From: Blastocystis hominis
Taxonomy: Eukaryota > Sar > Bigyra > Opalinata > Blastocystidae
Length of the DNA stretch: 64,000 nt
NCBI RefSeq assembly: GCF_000151665.1
Contig: NW_013171818.1
Span: forward strand, 181,424-245,423
Direction of reading: 5' to 3'
Below, piece by piece: positions 63,662 to 64,000 of the stretch. Under the pieces are notes generated by a model, which saw only the letters and a list, made by a program, of their open reading frames with translations, was not told the origin of the DNA and did not search any database. Each line of letters begins with the position of its first letter. The stretch's first letter is position 1. Made by a program: the position numbers and the translations under genes.

Positions 63662-64000
63662 ATGCAAAACATTGCTGATTTTGTCAATTCTGCTATTAAT
63701 AACTGTTATGTTCGTAGATTTATTATTCAAAATATGCAGGGATGTTTGGGTAAAATGAAACCAAATGGCTGGATTTCACTCATTTTGAGTAATAGAGAAT
63801 GTATAGTATTGCAATTTGATAATAGAGTATTCATAAATCAAGGATTTATGGTCAATGAACAGAAAGTGTTGAAAGTGTTCGAAAATCATCAAATTGGTGC
63901 TATTTCATATAATGAAGAACAATCCATAGAAGTAGAGGGGATAGTGGATTTGGATCATGGGAGTCGATTTGAAGGATTGATATTGACAGAAAACAAGTTT
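63662..64000 (+). CDS. Partial open frame at the window edge, possible MORN-family member
   Basis: The frame is open from ATG 63662 through the right edge (113 codons), with another ATG at 63734. The second half has alternating hydrophobic/acidic segments and a GSRFEGLILTENK segment reminiscent of MORN repeats (F.G....G). Codon and base composition match the nearby MORN genes. The 3' end lies outside the window. It might be the N-terminal part of another family copy. Confidence 0.4.
   Translation, partial: MQNIADFVNSAINNCYVRRFIIQNMQGCLGKMKPNGWISLILSNRECIVLQFDNRVFINQGFMVNEQKVLKVFENHQIGAISYNEEQSIEVEGIVDLDHGSRFEGLILTENKF

Noticed and set aside
1-64000. Bacterial or phage origin, operons, CRISPR array, Shine-Dalgarno sites
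   Set aside because: Spliceosomal introns in eukaryotic housekeeping genes exclude a prokaryotic source. No regularly spaced repeat-spacer array was seen; the direct repeats present are satellites.

Overview
This is a stretch of nuclear DNA from a microbial eukaryote with a compact genome. The best fit is a Blastocystis-like stramenopile (Opalinata). The evidence is: (i) dozens of very short GT-AG introns, mostly 28-36 nt with a mode of 30-31, which must be removed to read RPS8, RPL11, RPB5, PIN1, NDUFA5, GCSH, DMC1, CNOT4 and others; (ii) the octamer TGTTTGTT just downstream of many coding regions, which in Blastocystis marks poly(A) sites; (iii) genes such as the PIN1-type isomerase (44.4 kb) and the Aurora-like kinase (42.3 kb) that have no encoded stop where the family ends, but do have an in-frame T exactly 4 nt upstream of TGTTTGTT, so that poly(A) addition would complete TAA. 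The genus is inferred, not proven. All CDS coordinates are genomic spans from start to stop and include introns.

Layout. 1-6.6 kb: one end of a Polinton/Maverick-type element (integrase C-terminus, two unknown minus-strand genes, a small adaptor-domain protein and a 1503-aa protein-primed family-B DNA polymerase), followed by a repeat of about 109 bp. 7-8.5 kb: a decayed MORN plus leucine-rich-repeat gene. 8.6-9.6 kb: AT-rich and empty. 9.6-51.8 kb: a dense housekeeping block containing a bZIP factor, a coiled-coil gene, NDUFA5, an unknown gene, a zinc-binding protein, a very large GC-rich surface glycoprotein, a 3-hydroxyacyl-CoA dehydratase, an actin-related protein, a 150-N assembly gap, copine, a LARGE-type glycosyltransferase, a FRAG1/DRAM/Sfk1 membrane protein, glycine cleavage H protein, RPS8, CNOT4, DMC1, a second actin-related protein, TFIIE-beta-like, a broken gene fragment, a COMM-domain protein, a PurE-PurC fusion, an Aurora-like kinase, RPL11, PIN1, NOA1-like GTPase, RPLP2, RPB5, a Wee1-like kinase and cyclin B. 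51.8-64 kb: AT-rich and gene-poor, with a nearly intact MORN/LRR gene (55.9-57.8 kb), a truncated relative (62.2-62.9 kb), a further open frame at the right edge and an isolated GC-rich island at 60.3-61.2 kb.

How the genes work together. There is no operon logic. Neighbours are packed tail-to-tail or head-to-head with very short spacers (PIN1 poly(A) site to NOA1 start: 30 nt; copine/glycosyltransferase start codons: 52 bp apart). Themes are mitosis and meiosis (Aurora-like, Wee1-like, cyclin B, DMC1), transcription (bZIP, TFIIE-beta, RPB5, CNOT4), translation (RPS8, RPL11, RPLP2), mitochondrion-related organelle functions (NDUFA5 of complex I, GCSH, NOA1) and surface or adhesion proteins.

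Limits: exon joins were made by eye from frame continuity and family similarity. First exons of the large glycoprotein, the zinc-binding protein and the COMM protein are unresolved. No transcript data or database search was available.
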